Positions 57,244 through 64,000 of a stretch of 64,000 nucleotides of DNA are shown one piece after another (positions within the stretch are counted from its first letter, which is position 1; every line of letters begins with the position of its first letter). The notes beneath the pieces are model-generated. The model was not told where the DNA came from. It ran no database searches and saw only the letters and a program-made list of their open reading frames with translations. The stretch is from a virus, in the IMG/VR virus record IMGVR_UViG_3300011113_000202, positions 1 through 64,000 of that record; one strand, given 5' to 3'. The position numbers and the translations under genes are program-made.

Positions 57244-57411
57244 ATGATTAAATATAAATTAAAACGAGCAGAAGAGGTTTTTGCATACGATTACCCAGTA
57301 TGCGAGATAAAAGATTGCACAGAAGAAAGTGAAAAACTTGCAATGACAGAAACAAGAATGGTTGATTTTTGTAAAAAACATCACGAAGAATATATATTGG
57401 GGGAACTATGA
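57244..57411 (+). CDS. Small protein (zinc-knuckle-like)
   Basis: 55 residues, ATG 57244. CEIKDC and DFCKKHHEEY give a C-x4-C...C-x2-HH arrangement, possibly metal binding. Its stop overlaps the next start (ATGA). Unknown function. Confidence 0.55.
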   Translation: MIKYKLKRAEEVFAYDYPVCEIKDCTEESEKLAMTETRMVDFCKKHHEEYILGEL

Positions 57412-57566
57412 GAGAAATATTTTTATCAATACTAACAGGTTTTGGGTGTGGCGTAGCATTTGCCGCATTCAAATTGCCAGTTCCAGCCCCGCCAGTTTTT
57501 TCTGGCGTTGCAGGAATAATTGGGCTTTGGGCTGGCTATGCTATACTAGTTAAAGTTATATCCTAG
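57408..57566 (+). CDS. XapX-family small membrane protein
   Basis: 52 residues, ATG 57408 in the ATGA overlap. Two hydrophobic segments around KLPVPAPPVFSGVAGIIGLWAGY: the LP(V/I)PAPPVx(A/S)G motif is the XapX domain signature. Function of this family is unknown; two TM segments place it in the membrane. Confidence 0.72.
   Translation: MREIFLSILTGFGCGVAFAAFKLPVPAPPVFSGVAGIIGLWAGYAILVKVIS
57539..57547 (+). promoter_or_regulatory. Extended -10 promoter (TGC-TATACT)
   Basis: TG at 57539-57540 and TATACT at 57542-57547, with TTGGGC at 57520-57525 as a weak -35. AGGAGG before ATG 57576. Confidence 0.55.
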
Positions 57567-57575
57567 GAGGAAATA

Positions 57576-57827
57576 ATGACACAAAAAGAAATTAAAGCAA
57601 TGCTTGCATCTTATCTAAGATCAATCGTAGGTGCAACAGCAGCATTGTACGTCGCTGGAGTAACAGATCCAAAAGATCTATGGGCAGCACTTGTTGGTGC
57701 GCTTATCCCAGTAGCAGCACGTGCAGTAAATCCTAACGATCCAGCATTTGGACGTTTACCAGCAGCATCTGTTGTTGATTCGGCTTTGAAAAAGGCTAAG
57801 TCAAAAAAGTCTAAAAACGCAGAGTAA
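57576..57827 (+). CDS. Holin-like small membrane protein
   Basis: 83 residues. KAMLASYLRSIVGATAALYVAGVTDPKDLWAALVGALIPVAARAVNPNDPAF, with two moderately hydrophobic segments, a charged N-terminus and a basic Lys-rich tail; this type is common in actinophages and often annotated as holin. GC-richer favoured codons, strong ribosome site and own terminator point to high expression. Also possibly a structural or assembly protein. Confidence 0.6.
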   Translation: MTQKEIKAMLASYLRSIVGATAALYVAGVTDPKDLWAALVGALIPVAARAVNPNDPAFGRLPAASVVDSALKKAKSKKSKNAE

Positions 57828-57845
57828 TTAACTATTCTGTTATAG

Positions 57846-57880
57846 AAGGCGGGCTTAGAAATAGGCCCGCTTTTTATTTT
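57846..57880 (+). terminator. Rho-independent terminator, convergent junction
   Basis: GCGGGC (57849-57854) pairs with GCCCGC (57865-57870); extended by T-A pairs, followed by TTTTTATTTT. On the minus strand it lies just after the glycosyltransferase stop but with a weaker T tail. Confidence 0.8.
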
Positions 57881-58923
57881 AATGAATCAAATAATTCAAT
57901 ATATTTATCTTTTAATACTTCTGGAGAAAAGGATCCCACTCCAATATCAAGCGCTTGCTCTTTAAGTTTTATCTTATCTTTCTTTTTCATATTAATAAAA
58001 TTATCAATTAACTTTGCTAATTGTTTTGGATCACCTTCATAAACATCTATAATAGATTTAGCCCTAAACTCACCTATTTTTTCAGCATCTACTAGCCATT
58101 CTTTTGGAAGTATTTGATTGTTTGGTGATAAGTCTGTCATAAAAACGGGAAGTCCACTTATAAGAGCCTCATTCATAGGCAAACATAGTCCAGCATACCT
58201 TCTTGGTAAAACCATTGCATCAAATCCATAATATAGATCTTGCCTATCTTTTAAATTTTGATATAAAAATGATACTCTTGGATCTTTTGGTCTTCCCTCA
58301 AATTCTGTTTGAGAGGTTATCACTAAGTTATAATCTTCTTGAGAATACTTAAGCATTTCAAGAACCGTATCTGTTCCATTTCTATCTCTTGCTGCTTTTT
58401 TACCAGCAACATGCAAAATACGATTGTGCATTTTTGCCATGTTTTCATTTCTAGCACGATCAAATAGTTTTATGTCTGTAGGCGGGGGTAGATGAATAAG
58501 CCTTGCCTGATCTCCAAACATGGTCTGCATTTTATTAAAATTCCATAGGCTAGGGGCTAACAATACATCTGGTAAAGACTCGCTTTTATGTTCCATATTA
58601 ACTAAGAATTCATAGTTATATTGAAGAACTGTTTTAACTCCCATATCTCTTGCTATATCAACAAACATAGAAGAGTAAAAAGTTTCACAAGATAATACAA
58701 CATCTAGGTCTTTAAGAAAGGATATTATTTCTCCACGTTTTGGAAAACCAAATCTTGTCACTGTATTATCGTAGTTTTCATACCACTCAAAATGTTGTTT
58801 ATTTTTATTAAATTTTGTTGAGTCTATTATGAGAACCTTTCTAGGCTTGAGCATTTTTACAAGTTCTCTAGTTTGATTGCCTAAGCCTGTATTGTCGCAT
58901 CGTACGATTATGCCAAGTCTCAT
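57874..58923 (-). CDS. Glycosyltransferase (GT-B fold)
   Basis: 349 residues. RLGIIVRCDNTGLGNQTRELVKMLKP at the N-terminus and a C-terminal DRQDLYYGFDAMVLPRRYAGLCLPMNEALISGLPVFMTD, the GT-B donor-binding helix region with the conserved Glu. A sugar transferase of the last position in the minus-strand operon. Start overlaps the stop of the upstream gene (ATGA). Confidence 0.7.
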   Translation of the reverse strand: MRLGIIVRCDNTGLGNQTRELVKMLKPRKVLIIDSTKFNKNKQHFEWYENYDNTVTRFGFPKRGEIISFLKDLDVVLSCETFYSSMFVDIARDMGVKTVLQYNYEFLVNMEHKSESLPDVLLAPSLWNFNKMQTMFGDQARLIHLPPPTDIKLFDRARNENMAKMHNRILHVAGKKAARDRNGTDTVLEMLKYSQEDYNLVITSQTEFEGRPKDPRVSFLYQNLKDRQDLYYGFDAMVLPRRYAGLCLPMNEALISGLPVFMTDLSPNNQILPKEWLVDAEKIGEFRAKSIIDVYEGDPKQLAKLIDNFINMKKKDKIKLKEQALDIGVGSFSPEVLKDKYIELFDSLK

Positions 58924-59681
58924 TCTTTATATCCCCAAACTAAATCATCGGTTGTAAACTTTTTTGTTCCCTCACGACCATCTAAATGATATGATCTTTT
59001 TATGTTTCCTTCAGGATGATAAATCCACAACTTATGAGTGTTCCATCCATCTTCATTAAAGTAGCCATAAGGCAGCATGTCATCTTGAACCTTTCCGTGA
59101 AAAGTATCTTCTATAAAAAACTTATCTTTACAACTTGGTAATACAATATTTTTATAATAATTTACTCTTGTCAGATGTGGTCTTTGACTCCATTGAGATG
59201 TTTTCATAAAACCATTCTCAAGCCCAAGCATCAAATGTTTATGAGGCTCAGGTATGGATGCTTCAAAATGAAAACGAATTGTGTTAGCCTTTTCATATTC
59301 AAACATATCTAAACACTTTGACCAGTCTATGTCAACATCTGGTGTTAATGGGGCATCTGCTTCAACATAAAGCATTAAAGGTGTTTTAATTTCATTAATA
59401 GTTTCACGCATCATATTTGTTTGATGGCTGTGTTGTTCAAATATAAATGGTATTACATTTTTATATTCATGCAAACATTTCCAAAGTATGCGATTTTTGT
59501 ACTCATCGTAATCATTTTTTCTATTTTTTTGTTCTTTTCGCAATCCATCTATCTGCATAATTATTTCATTATTTGGAAAATGAACTCTAATAGAACTAAT
59601 AGTCTCATCTATAATGTTTGTGTTTGGGTGGCTTGCTAAAACAGAACTAGCAATAACTATTGTGACATTATCTTTATGCAT
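58920..59681 (-). CDS. Glycosyltransferase-like (GT-A, DxD-like) protein
   Basis: 253 residues. VTIVIASSVLASHP strand-loop at the start, DETISSIRVHFPNNEIIMQIDG, then PLMLYVEADAPL with a DxD-like acidic cluster, and a C-terminal Trp/His-rich region. Looks like a family 2-type transferase. Eight-nt overlap with the previous gene in the operon. Confidence 0.55.
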   Translation of the reverse strand: MHKDNVTIVIASSVLASHPNTNIIDETISSIRVHFPNNEIIMQIDGLRKEQKNRKNDYDEYKNRILWKCLHEYKNVIPFIFEQHSHQTNMMRETINEIKTPLMLYVEADAPLTPDVDIDWSKCLDMFEYEKANTIRFHFEASIPEPHKHLMLGLENGFMKTSQWSQRPHLTRVNYYKNIVLPSCKDKFFIEDTFHGKVQDDMLPYGYFNEDGWNTHKLWIYHPEGNIKRSYHLDGREGTKKFTTDDLVWGYKE

Positions 59682-60522
59682 TTACTTGCTCCATAATCTT
59701 TATACCTAAATCTCTCTTATATTTAATCCACCAAGCAACAACCTTGTGCATATTTTCTGGGTATTGACTCAATAACTCAGGAGCCAAGTTGTGTAACTCA
59801 AACCAGTTAGAGACATGGGTAACAGGAATATGATACCCAAATAAATAATTATAAAAATCTAAACTGTTACCGTTTGGATCTATCCTATCAAAAATAGGAA
59901 GACATAGCATTTCTATAGCCTCATAAAACCTAAAGGAGTCTATCACTACAGCCCCAGAGGGCACAGGAGCAACCTTGGCACTGGCTAGAGTTCTGTAGTA
60001 GTCTATTGGTTTATCTCCCTGTGCAAAGCCTGCTGTGGGCTTAAAAAGGGCATTTGGCATAGTTTGTATAGCCTTAGCCAACTGCTGTCTTCTTGAGTGA
60101 GTTATCTGACCACCAAAATATAAATCATTATCCTTAGAAGGATATTCAGGAACGAACCTTTTTAGATGTTGGGGCACACCTATCGGTAATTTATTATAGT
60201 TCTTATGTTTTTCATGAGGGTACTGAATCCATATCTCAGCATTGGGATGATTAATCTTAGTTATATCAAACTTACCTTCTTCATCCCCCGTAATAAATAA
60301 AACAACTCTTGAAAGGTTTTGTATTTGAGCATTAATATCTTCTTCATGACCAAGGTTTTGAGGTCCAGGAACTACAACAAATCCACGATCAGTATTAGGA
60401 ATAGAAGTTACCTTTACTTGATCCACGTCGTATTTATCAAATATTTCTTTAAGAAGACCATAGTCCCACTTATCAGCAGCACAGTCTTCTTGTTTAACTG
60501 AGTAGAGATATGCGTTAGTCAT
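59674..60522 (-). CDS. Exostosin/GT-like glycosyltransferase
   Basis: 282 residues, start at ATG 60522 in the ATGA overlap with the upstream PIG-L gene (an earlier ATG at 60537 is possible). RFVPEYPSKDNDLYFGGQITHSRRQQL and SAKVAPVPSGAVVIDSFRFYEAIEMLCLPIF resemble the exostosin-type domain (SRFCLxPxG...S.R..Ea...GcIPV). Sugar transferase of unknown specificity. Confidence 0.62.
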   Translation of the reverse strand: MTNAYLYSVKQEDCAADKWDYGLLKEIFDKYDVDQVKVTSIPNTDRGFVVVPGPQNLGHEEDINAQIQNLSRVVLFITGDEEGKFDITKINHPNAEIWIQYPHEKHKNYNKLPIGVPQHLKRFVPEYPSKDNDLYFGGQITHSRRQQLAKAIQTMPNALFKPTAGFAQGDKPIDYYRTLASAKVAPVPSGAVVIDSFRFYEAIEMLCLPIFDRIDPNGNSLDFYNYLFGYHIPVTHVSNWFELHNLAPELLSQYPENMHKVVAWWIKYKRDLGIKIMEQVNA

Positions 60523-61136
60523 GTTAAAATTTTCCATAATTTTTCTTCTACAATAAGTTTACCAATTAAATCTTCGTCTATGTAAGATGGATCATGTACA
60601 TATGCTATCTGTGAGTTATACTTTTTGATTGCCTCAATTTTATGCTTTGTAAAATTAATTGAAATGTTTTTTAAAGTATAGACTGACTCAAACTGTTTTA
60701 ATCTTTCTTTATGTAACTTTGGATGCGACATCCTATATGGCAATTCAGCATATACAAAATATGTTTTATTAAAATTTTTCATTAAATTAAAGAGATTATC
60801 TGATAACAAAACATGGTCTGGATGATAAATACCCAATGGAATATATATATTATCAAAATTTACAATTATACTTTTTATCCAATCAATTAAAATATCTTCA
60901 TCTTGTTTTCCATAAACATCATCTAGTAAATCTCCATTAATAACTTTAGCATTTATCATAGAACAGGCTTCCTCATGTTCTTTTCTTAATCTAATATGCT
61001 TTTTGTATCCTGCCCAATCTTTTGGTATACCAGCAAATGCAGATGCAATAGTAAACTCATTATTATTATCAATAATATGATCACCTAAAGAAAAAATTGC
61101 ATCATCTGTATGTGGACAAAATATAAGACTACTCAT
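60519..61136 (-). CDS. PIG-L/LmbE-type deacetylase
   Basis: 205 residues from ATG 61136. FCPHTDDAIFSLGD carries the PHxDD metal-binding motif; IYIPLGIYHPDHVLLSD gives the second His. Zinc-dependent removal of acetyl groups from GlcNAc-type sugars, as in MshB and Mca of actinobacteria. Overlaps both neighbours. Confidence 0.78.
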   Translation of the reverse strand: MSSLIFCPHTDDAIFSLGDHIIDNNNEFTIASAFAGIPKDWAGYKKHIRLRKEHEEACSMINAKVINGDLLDDVYGKQDEDILIDWIKSIIVNFDNIYIPLGIYHPDHVLLSDNLFNLMKNFNKTYFVYAELPYRMSHPKLHKERLKQFESVYTLKNISINFTKHKIEAIKKYNSQIAYVHDPSYIDEDLIGKLIVEEKLWKILT

Positions 61137-61839
61137 AGAATAAGTGCACCTCATGCTGATAATCTAAAATAGTTTCTTTATATCCTAATTTTTTTATCCA
61201 TTGTCTAAGATCATATAAAAATTCATTCCATTGTTGTAGCATAAATTCAGGGTGTCCAGATAGCCAAATCTTTGGTTTATACTGTTTAAGCACCTTCTCA
61301 GCCCCCTCTAATACTCTCCATTCGCTACCCTCTACGTCTAATGAAATGGCGGTAGGTGGCTTAATACCATGATCATATACACAAGAGTCTATAGTTATTT
61401 GACCATATAAATCACCTTCAAGGTATAACTCTTTAAAGCCATGTGCGATATCAACATAATCTATCTCTGCTTCTGGAGGAAATTTCTTATAATATATTTT
61501 TGCAAGATTATTTATTTTATTAGAAGCAAATGCAGCAATACAAGCCATTGGAAGTTCTAAATTATTAGAAGACCAAGTTAGTGGAAAATGTGACCATACT
61601 TTAGGGTTTGGTTCAAACAAAACAACTTCTGCCCCCCACATTTGGCATAAGGCTGGGAACTCTCCCTCTTCTGCACCAACATAATAAACAACATCTCCTT
61701 TACCAATGTGTTCATTCATTGATTTAAGTCTTAGTTTTTCCCAACCCTTTTCTGAATGCCACTCTGGTCTATCTGCACGATGTTTTGGAAGCACAATTTC
61801 AAACTCTCCATTTAAAATTGTTTTAATCATCTCTGTCAT
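61129..61839 (-). CDS. FkbM-family methyltransferase
   Basis: 236 residues. VVYYVGAEEGEFP (glycine loop), EVVLFEPNPKVW, ISLDVEGSEWRVLEGAEKVL: the FkbM pattern. Transfers methyl to a sugar or peptide hydroxyl. ATGA overlap with the upstream methyltransferase. Confidence 0.82.
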   Translation of the reverse strand: MTEMIKTILNGEFEIVLPKHRADRPEWHSEKGWEKLRLKSMNEHIGKGDVVYYVGAEEGEFPALCQMWGAEVVLFEPNPKVWSHFPLTWSSNNLELPMACIAAFASNKINNLAKIYYKKFPPEAEIDYVDIAHGFKELYLEGDLYGQITIDSCVYDHGIKPPTAISLDVEGSEWRVLEGAEKVLKQYKPKIWLSGHPEFMLQQWNEFLYDLRQWIKKLGYKETILDYQHEVHLFYE

Positions 61840-62345
61840 TTCATTGCCTCCATAAAATAGAATTCATGTTCCCGTGTATCAAGTTCATAAATTTTGTTGT
61901 TTGATAGTGCACTTTCTTTATAGTTTACTTTTGTTATATTTTTAAATCCACTATCATGTAACTTATATTTTAATGCTTTATGTGTTAATAAAGATGTTGA
62001 TGTTGAGTACCAAGTTAGCCAAGAAGAAAAACGTATGTCTATATTGTCTTCAGAGTTAGGAAAAAAGTTAATATTATTATTTTTATATGCATCAAATCCA
62101 GAAACAATATCTGGCAAACTAATTCTAACCACACCACCAGGCTTTAACACACGATTAAATTCTAGTAAGGCTGCATTAATTTTATGATAGGGTATTGAAC
62201 AAATTGTTGCATGAGAAACTAAAATATCACAGGAGTTGTCTGGAATTAAGTGTAAATTTTTGTGCTCCGTTTTATACTCAGGATCAATATCTATGTTTAT
62301 CCAGTCAGCAGGCTGTATGCTTCCACATCCAAAATTTATTTTCAT
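61836..62345 (-). CDS. Type-11 methyltransferase
   Basis: 169 residues from ATG 62345. MKINFGCGSIQPADWINIDIDPE with the SAM loop, CDILVSHATICSI, and EFNRVLKPGGVVRISLPDI, the class I methyltransferase core. ATGA overlap with the epimerase. An earlier ATG inside the epimerase frame is less likely. Confidence 0.78.
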   Translation of the reverse strand: MKINFGCGSIQPADWINIDIDPEYKTEHKNLHLIPDNSCDILVSHATICSIPYHKINAALLEFNRVLKPGGVVRISLPDIVSGFDAYKNNNINFFPNSEDNIDIRFSSWLTWYSTSTSLLTHKALKYKLHDSGFKNITKVNYKESALSNNKIYELDTREHEFYFMEAMK

Positions 62346-63226
62346 TGTTGTATCCAATCCATTATAGATATCTTTGGAGTCCATCCAGTTAATTCTTTAA
62401 ACTTTGCGTTTGATGCAAGAGTTTCTTGAACTTCTCCAACTCTTGGCGGTATAAACTTAATATCATTTGAAATCATATTAGCGATATCAAGTATAGAATA
62501 GTTACTTCCATACCCAATATTATACACCTCACCAAACCCATTTTTAACTTCAGACGCAAGTATGTTTGCTTGAACTACATCTGATATGTGCGTAAAGTCT
62601 CTACGCTGAGATCCATCTCCAACTACTGTTAGTGGCTTTCCTTCTTCATGCTGTTTTAAAAATAAACCTATAACTGGTGCATATTGACCTTTTAATGGCT
62701 GTCTATCTCCATATACGTTAAAGTATCTAAGGGAAACAGTCTCTAGTCCATATAGATTATAGTAGACTCTTGCAAGGTTTTCACCAAAAACTTTAGCAGT
62801 AGAGTATGGTGTTAGTGGGTCAGAAGGCTGTGTCTCTATGTTTGGAAGAATTGCCTTCTTGCCATATGCAGAGGATGTACTTGAATAAATAAATCTTTTT
62901 ACTTTATTAATTCTAGATAACTCAATAACATTTGCAGTACCAACTGCGTTTGATTCAATAGACTTTCTTGGATTTAATATTGCAGGCTGTATTCTTGCAT
63001 CTGACGCAATGTGAAAAACATAGTCAATACCATTAAATAGTGGAGCAATCTTATCGTAATCACAAATATCATACTTGTAGTTGTTTGCTTTTGGGTTCCA
63101 ATAAAACTGATCATGGCACTCTGCTGACTCATTATCTATACAAATAACTTTATGATCAAGTTCAATTAACTTATCAACAAGGTTTGAACCAATAAATCCA
63201 GCACCACCTGTTACCAAAGAGTTCAT
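62342..63226 (-). CDS. NAD-dependent sugar epimerase/dehydratase (GalE/WcaG-like)
   Basis: 294 residues from ATG 63226. Extended SDR: VTGGAGFIGSNLV, FHIASDARIQ, SSTSSAYGK, YSTAKVFGENLARVYYNL (Tyr-x3-Lys), RYFNVYGDRQ, YNIGYGSNYSI. Converts NDP-sugars, the donor supply for the neighbours. ATGA overlap with the upstream glycosyltransferase. Confidence 0.88.
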   Translation of the reverse strand: MNSLVTGGAGFIGSNLVDKLIELDHKVICIDNESAECHDQFYWNPKANNYKYDICDYDKIAPLFNGIDYVFHIASDARIQPAILNPRKSIESNAVGTANVIELSRINKVKRFIYSSTSSAYGKKAILPNIETQPSDPLTPYSTAKVFGENLARVYYNLYGLETVSLRYFNVYGDRQPLKGQYAPVIGLFLKQHEEGKPLTVVGDGSQRRDFTHISDVVQANILASEVKNGFGEVYNIGYGSNYSILDIANMISNDIKFIPPRVGEVQETLASNAKFKELTGWTPKISIMDWIQQ

Positions 63227-64000
63227 TTGATTCCAAGTTCTTCTAGAATTTCTGACCATCTATTAAGATATGTGTGCTCGCTCTTTGTTCGTTCATGACC
63301 ACGCTTTCTTATTGCTTCCCGCTCATCTCCATGCTCAAGATAGTAATCTATCTTTTGCTTAAGATCATCAAGGTTGCCATGTTCATACCAAACAATTTCA
63401 TCTTCATTAAAGTATTTATCAAGTCCGACTATCTTAGGATAAATAGTAAAGCCACCACGACCAGTACTTTCAAATAGCCTATCGCTTGTGTAATATGGAT
63501 AGTTAAAGTTTAAATTTAATGTATCTCCAATAGCAATCTTGCTTTTTGCATAAATACGATTTAATGCATCACCTCTGATTGTTCCTGTATCTCCATCTCC
63601 ACCTACATGACAAAATCTATCTTTATATGTTTCTCTTAAAAAATCTATTAGTTGTGGTCTAAATGGATATTCGTGATGATATCTTTTGCTTCCCACGAAA
63701 ATTACATCGTGTTCATAATATTTTTTATTGTAGTCTATATGTATATAACACTCTTTGTCGTATACTCCAGGTGGCATAAAGTGGCCTTTTACCTTTGTAT
63801 TTTTATTAAACCAGTCAGCCATCAATTTGTCAACGGTAAAAAAATGTCCTATTGATTTATAAAAACCATCATTTTCAAGATCCTTTTGCCTATTAATACC
63901 AAACCATAGGTCAAGATGATATGTCATTGTTGGTATGCCCTGCTTTTTTAGTTCATGCAAAACATCAACCATGTCTATACTTCCTGGTGTCTGCCAGCCG
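63223..64000 (-). CDS. Glycosyltransferase-like protein, 5' end cut by window
   Basis: The frame stays open from 63972 to the window edge (GWQTPGSIDMVDVLHEL), so the start is outside. Visible are 258 residues: TYHLDLWFGI, VIFVGSKRYHHEYPFRPQLIDFL, AKSKIAIGDTLNLNFNYPYYTSDRLFESTGRGGF, GLDKYFNEDEIVWYEHGNLDDLKQKIDYYLEHG. The C-terminal part matches the Glyco_trans/spore-type GT-B region with DRLFEA..CGG.. logic. First gene of the minus operon in this window. Confidence 0.7.
   Translation of the reverse strand, partial: GWQTPGSIDMVDVLHELKKQGIPTMTYHLDLWFGINRQKDLENDGFYKSIGHFFTVDKLMADWFNKNTKVKGHFMPPGVYDKECYIHIDYNKKYYEHDVIFVGSKRYHHEYPFRPQLIDFLRETYKDRFCHVGGDGDTGTIRGDALNRIYAKSKIAIGDTLNLNFNYPYYTSDRLFESTGRGGFTIYPKIVGLDKYFNEDEIVWYEHGNLDDLKQKIDYYLEHGDEREAIRKRGHERTKSEHTYLNRWSEILEELGIK

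Noticed and set aside
1-64000. Integrase, attachment site, repressor, or tRNA cluster
   Set aside because: None was recognised on either strand; this is absence of evidence in one window, since both ends are cut.

Overview
The window looks like most of the genome of an uncultured, AT-rich tailed phage (siphovirus-like, long tail) that infects an actinobacterium. Three things point to the host. There is a WhiB-type Fe-S regulator at 54777-55058, a family known essentially only from actinobacteria and their phages. The small CxxC/CGHH protein at 49636-49896 resembles a family typical of actinobacteria. Several genes have a -10 box 7-8 nt before the start codon and no ribosome-binding site, the leaderless arrangement common in actinobacteria. 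The low GC seen by eye, together with a pyrimidine-dimer glycosylase, would fit a small-genome aquatic actinobacterium (freshwater acI or marine Actinomarina-like); that is inference. No integrase, repressor or attachment site is seen, so a lytic lifestyle is likely. No tRNA genes and no CRISPR array were recognised. Both window edges cut genes, and no gene-free stretch exceeds about 110 bases.

Layout. 1-27325 (+): virion genes: a cut beta-rich structural protein, portal, capsid protease with a nested scaffold, major capsid protein, connectors, major tail protein, two paralogous tail assembly chaperones, a 2678-residue tape measure, tail-tip and fibre proteins. 27358-31163 (+): a last fibre protein, small DNA-binding proteins, DnaB helicase and DnaG primase. 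31182-39329 (+): probable ssDNA-binding protein, DnaE-type polymerase, MazG, RecA-like recombinase, a resolvase-like nuclease, a Cas4-like nuclease, RuvC-like resolvase and DUF3310. 39310-41611 (+): terminase subunits, far from the portal. 41630-46001 (+): two large exported proteins, a cationic membrane protein, a lipoprotein, a membrane protein and a CHAP endolysin. 46042-57827 (+): accessory genes, including a methyltransferase-like protein, orphan proteasome-like Ntn hydrolase, secreted subtilisin, small heat-shock protein, HNH, FmdB-like, thermonuclease, thioredoxin, WhiB, DNA repair glycosylase, XapX and a holin-like protein. 57874-64000 (-): eight overlapping genes for glycan synthesis (glycosyltransferases, epimerase, FkbM and other methyltransferase, PIG-L deacetylase).

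How it works together. Transcription seems to rely on host RNA polymerase: extended -10 boxes (TGN-TATAAT-like) recur just before gene blocks, and hairpin-plus-T terminators follow the major capsid, major tail, secreted Ala-rich and holin-like genes. The replisome is a mostly self-sufficient C-family polymerase/helicase/primase set with a RecA-based recombination kit. The right half looks like host manipulation and surface remodelling: exported proteins, proteolysis and chaperone genes, WhiB, and a coupled glycan operon on the opposite strand. The points most worth following are the leaderless-promoter set, the nested scaffold start, the paralogous chaperone pair, the probable AUA start at 42883, the long-stem RNA at 48945-49034, and the secreted-protein and proteolysis islands.
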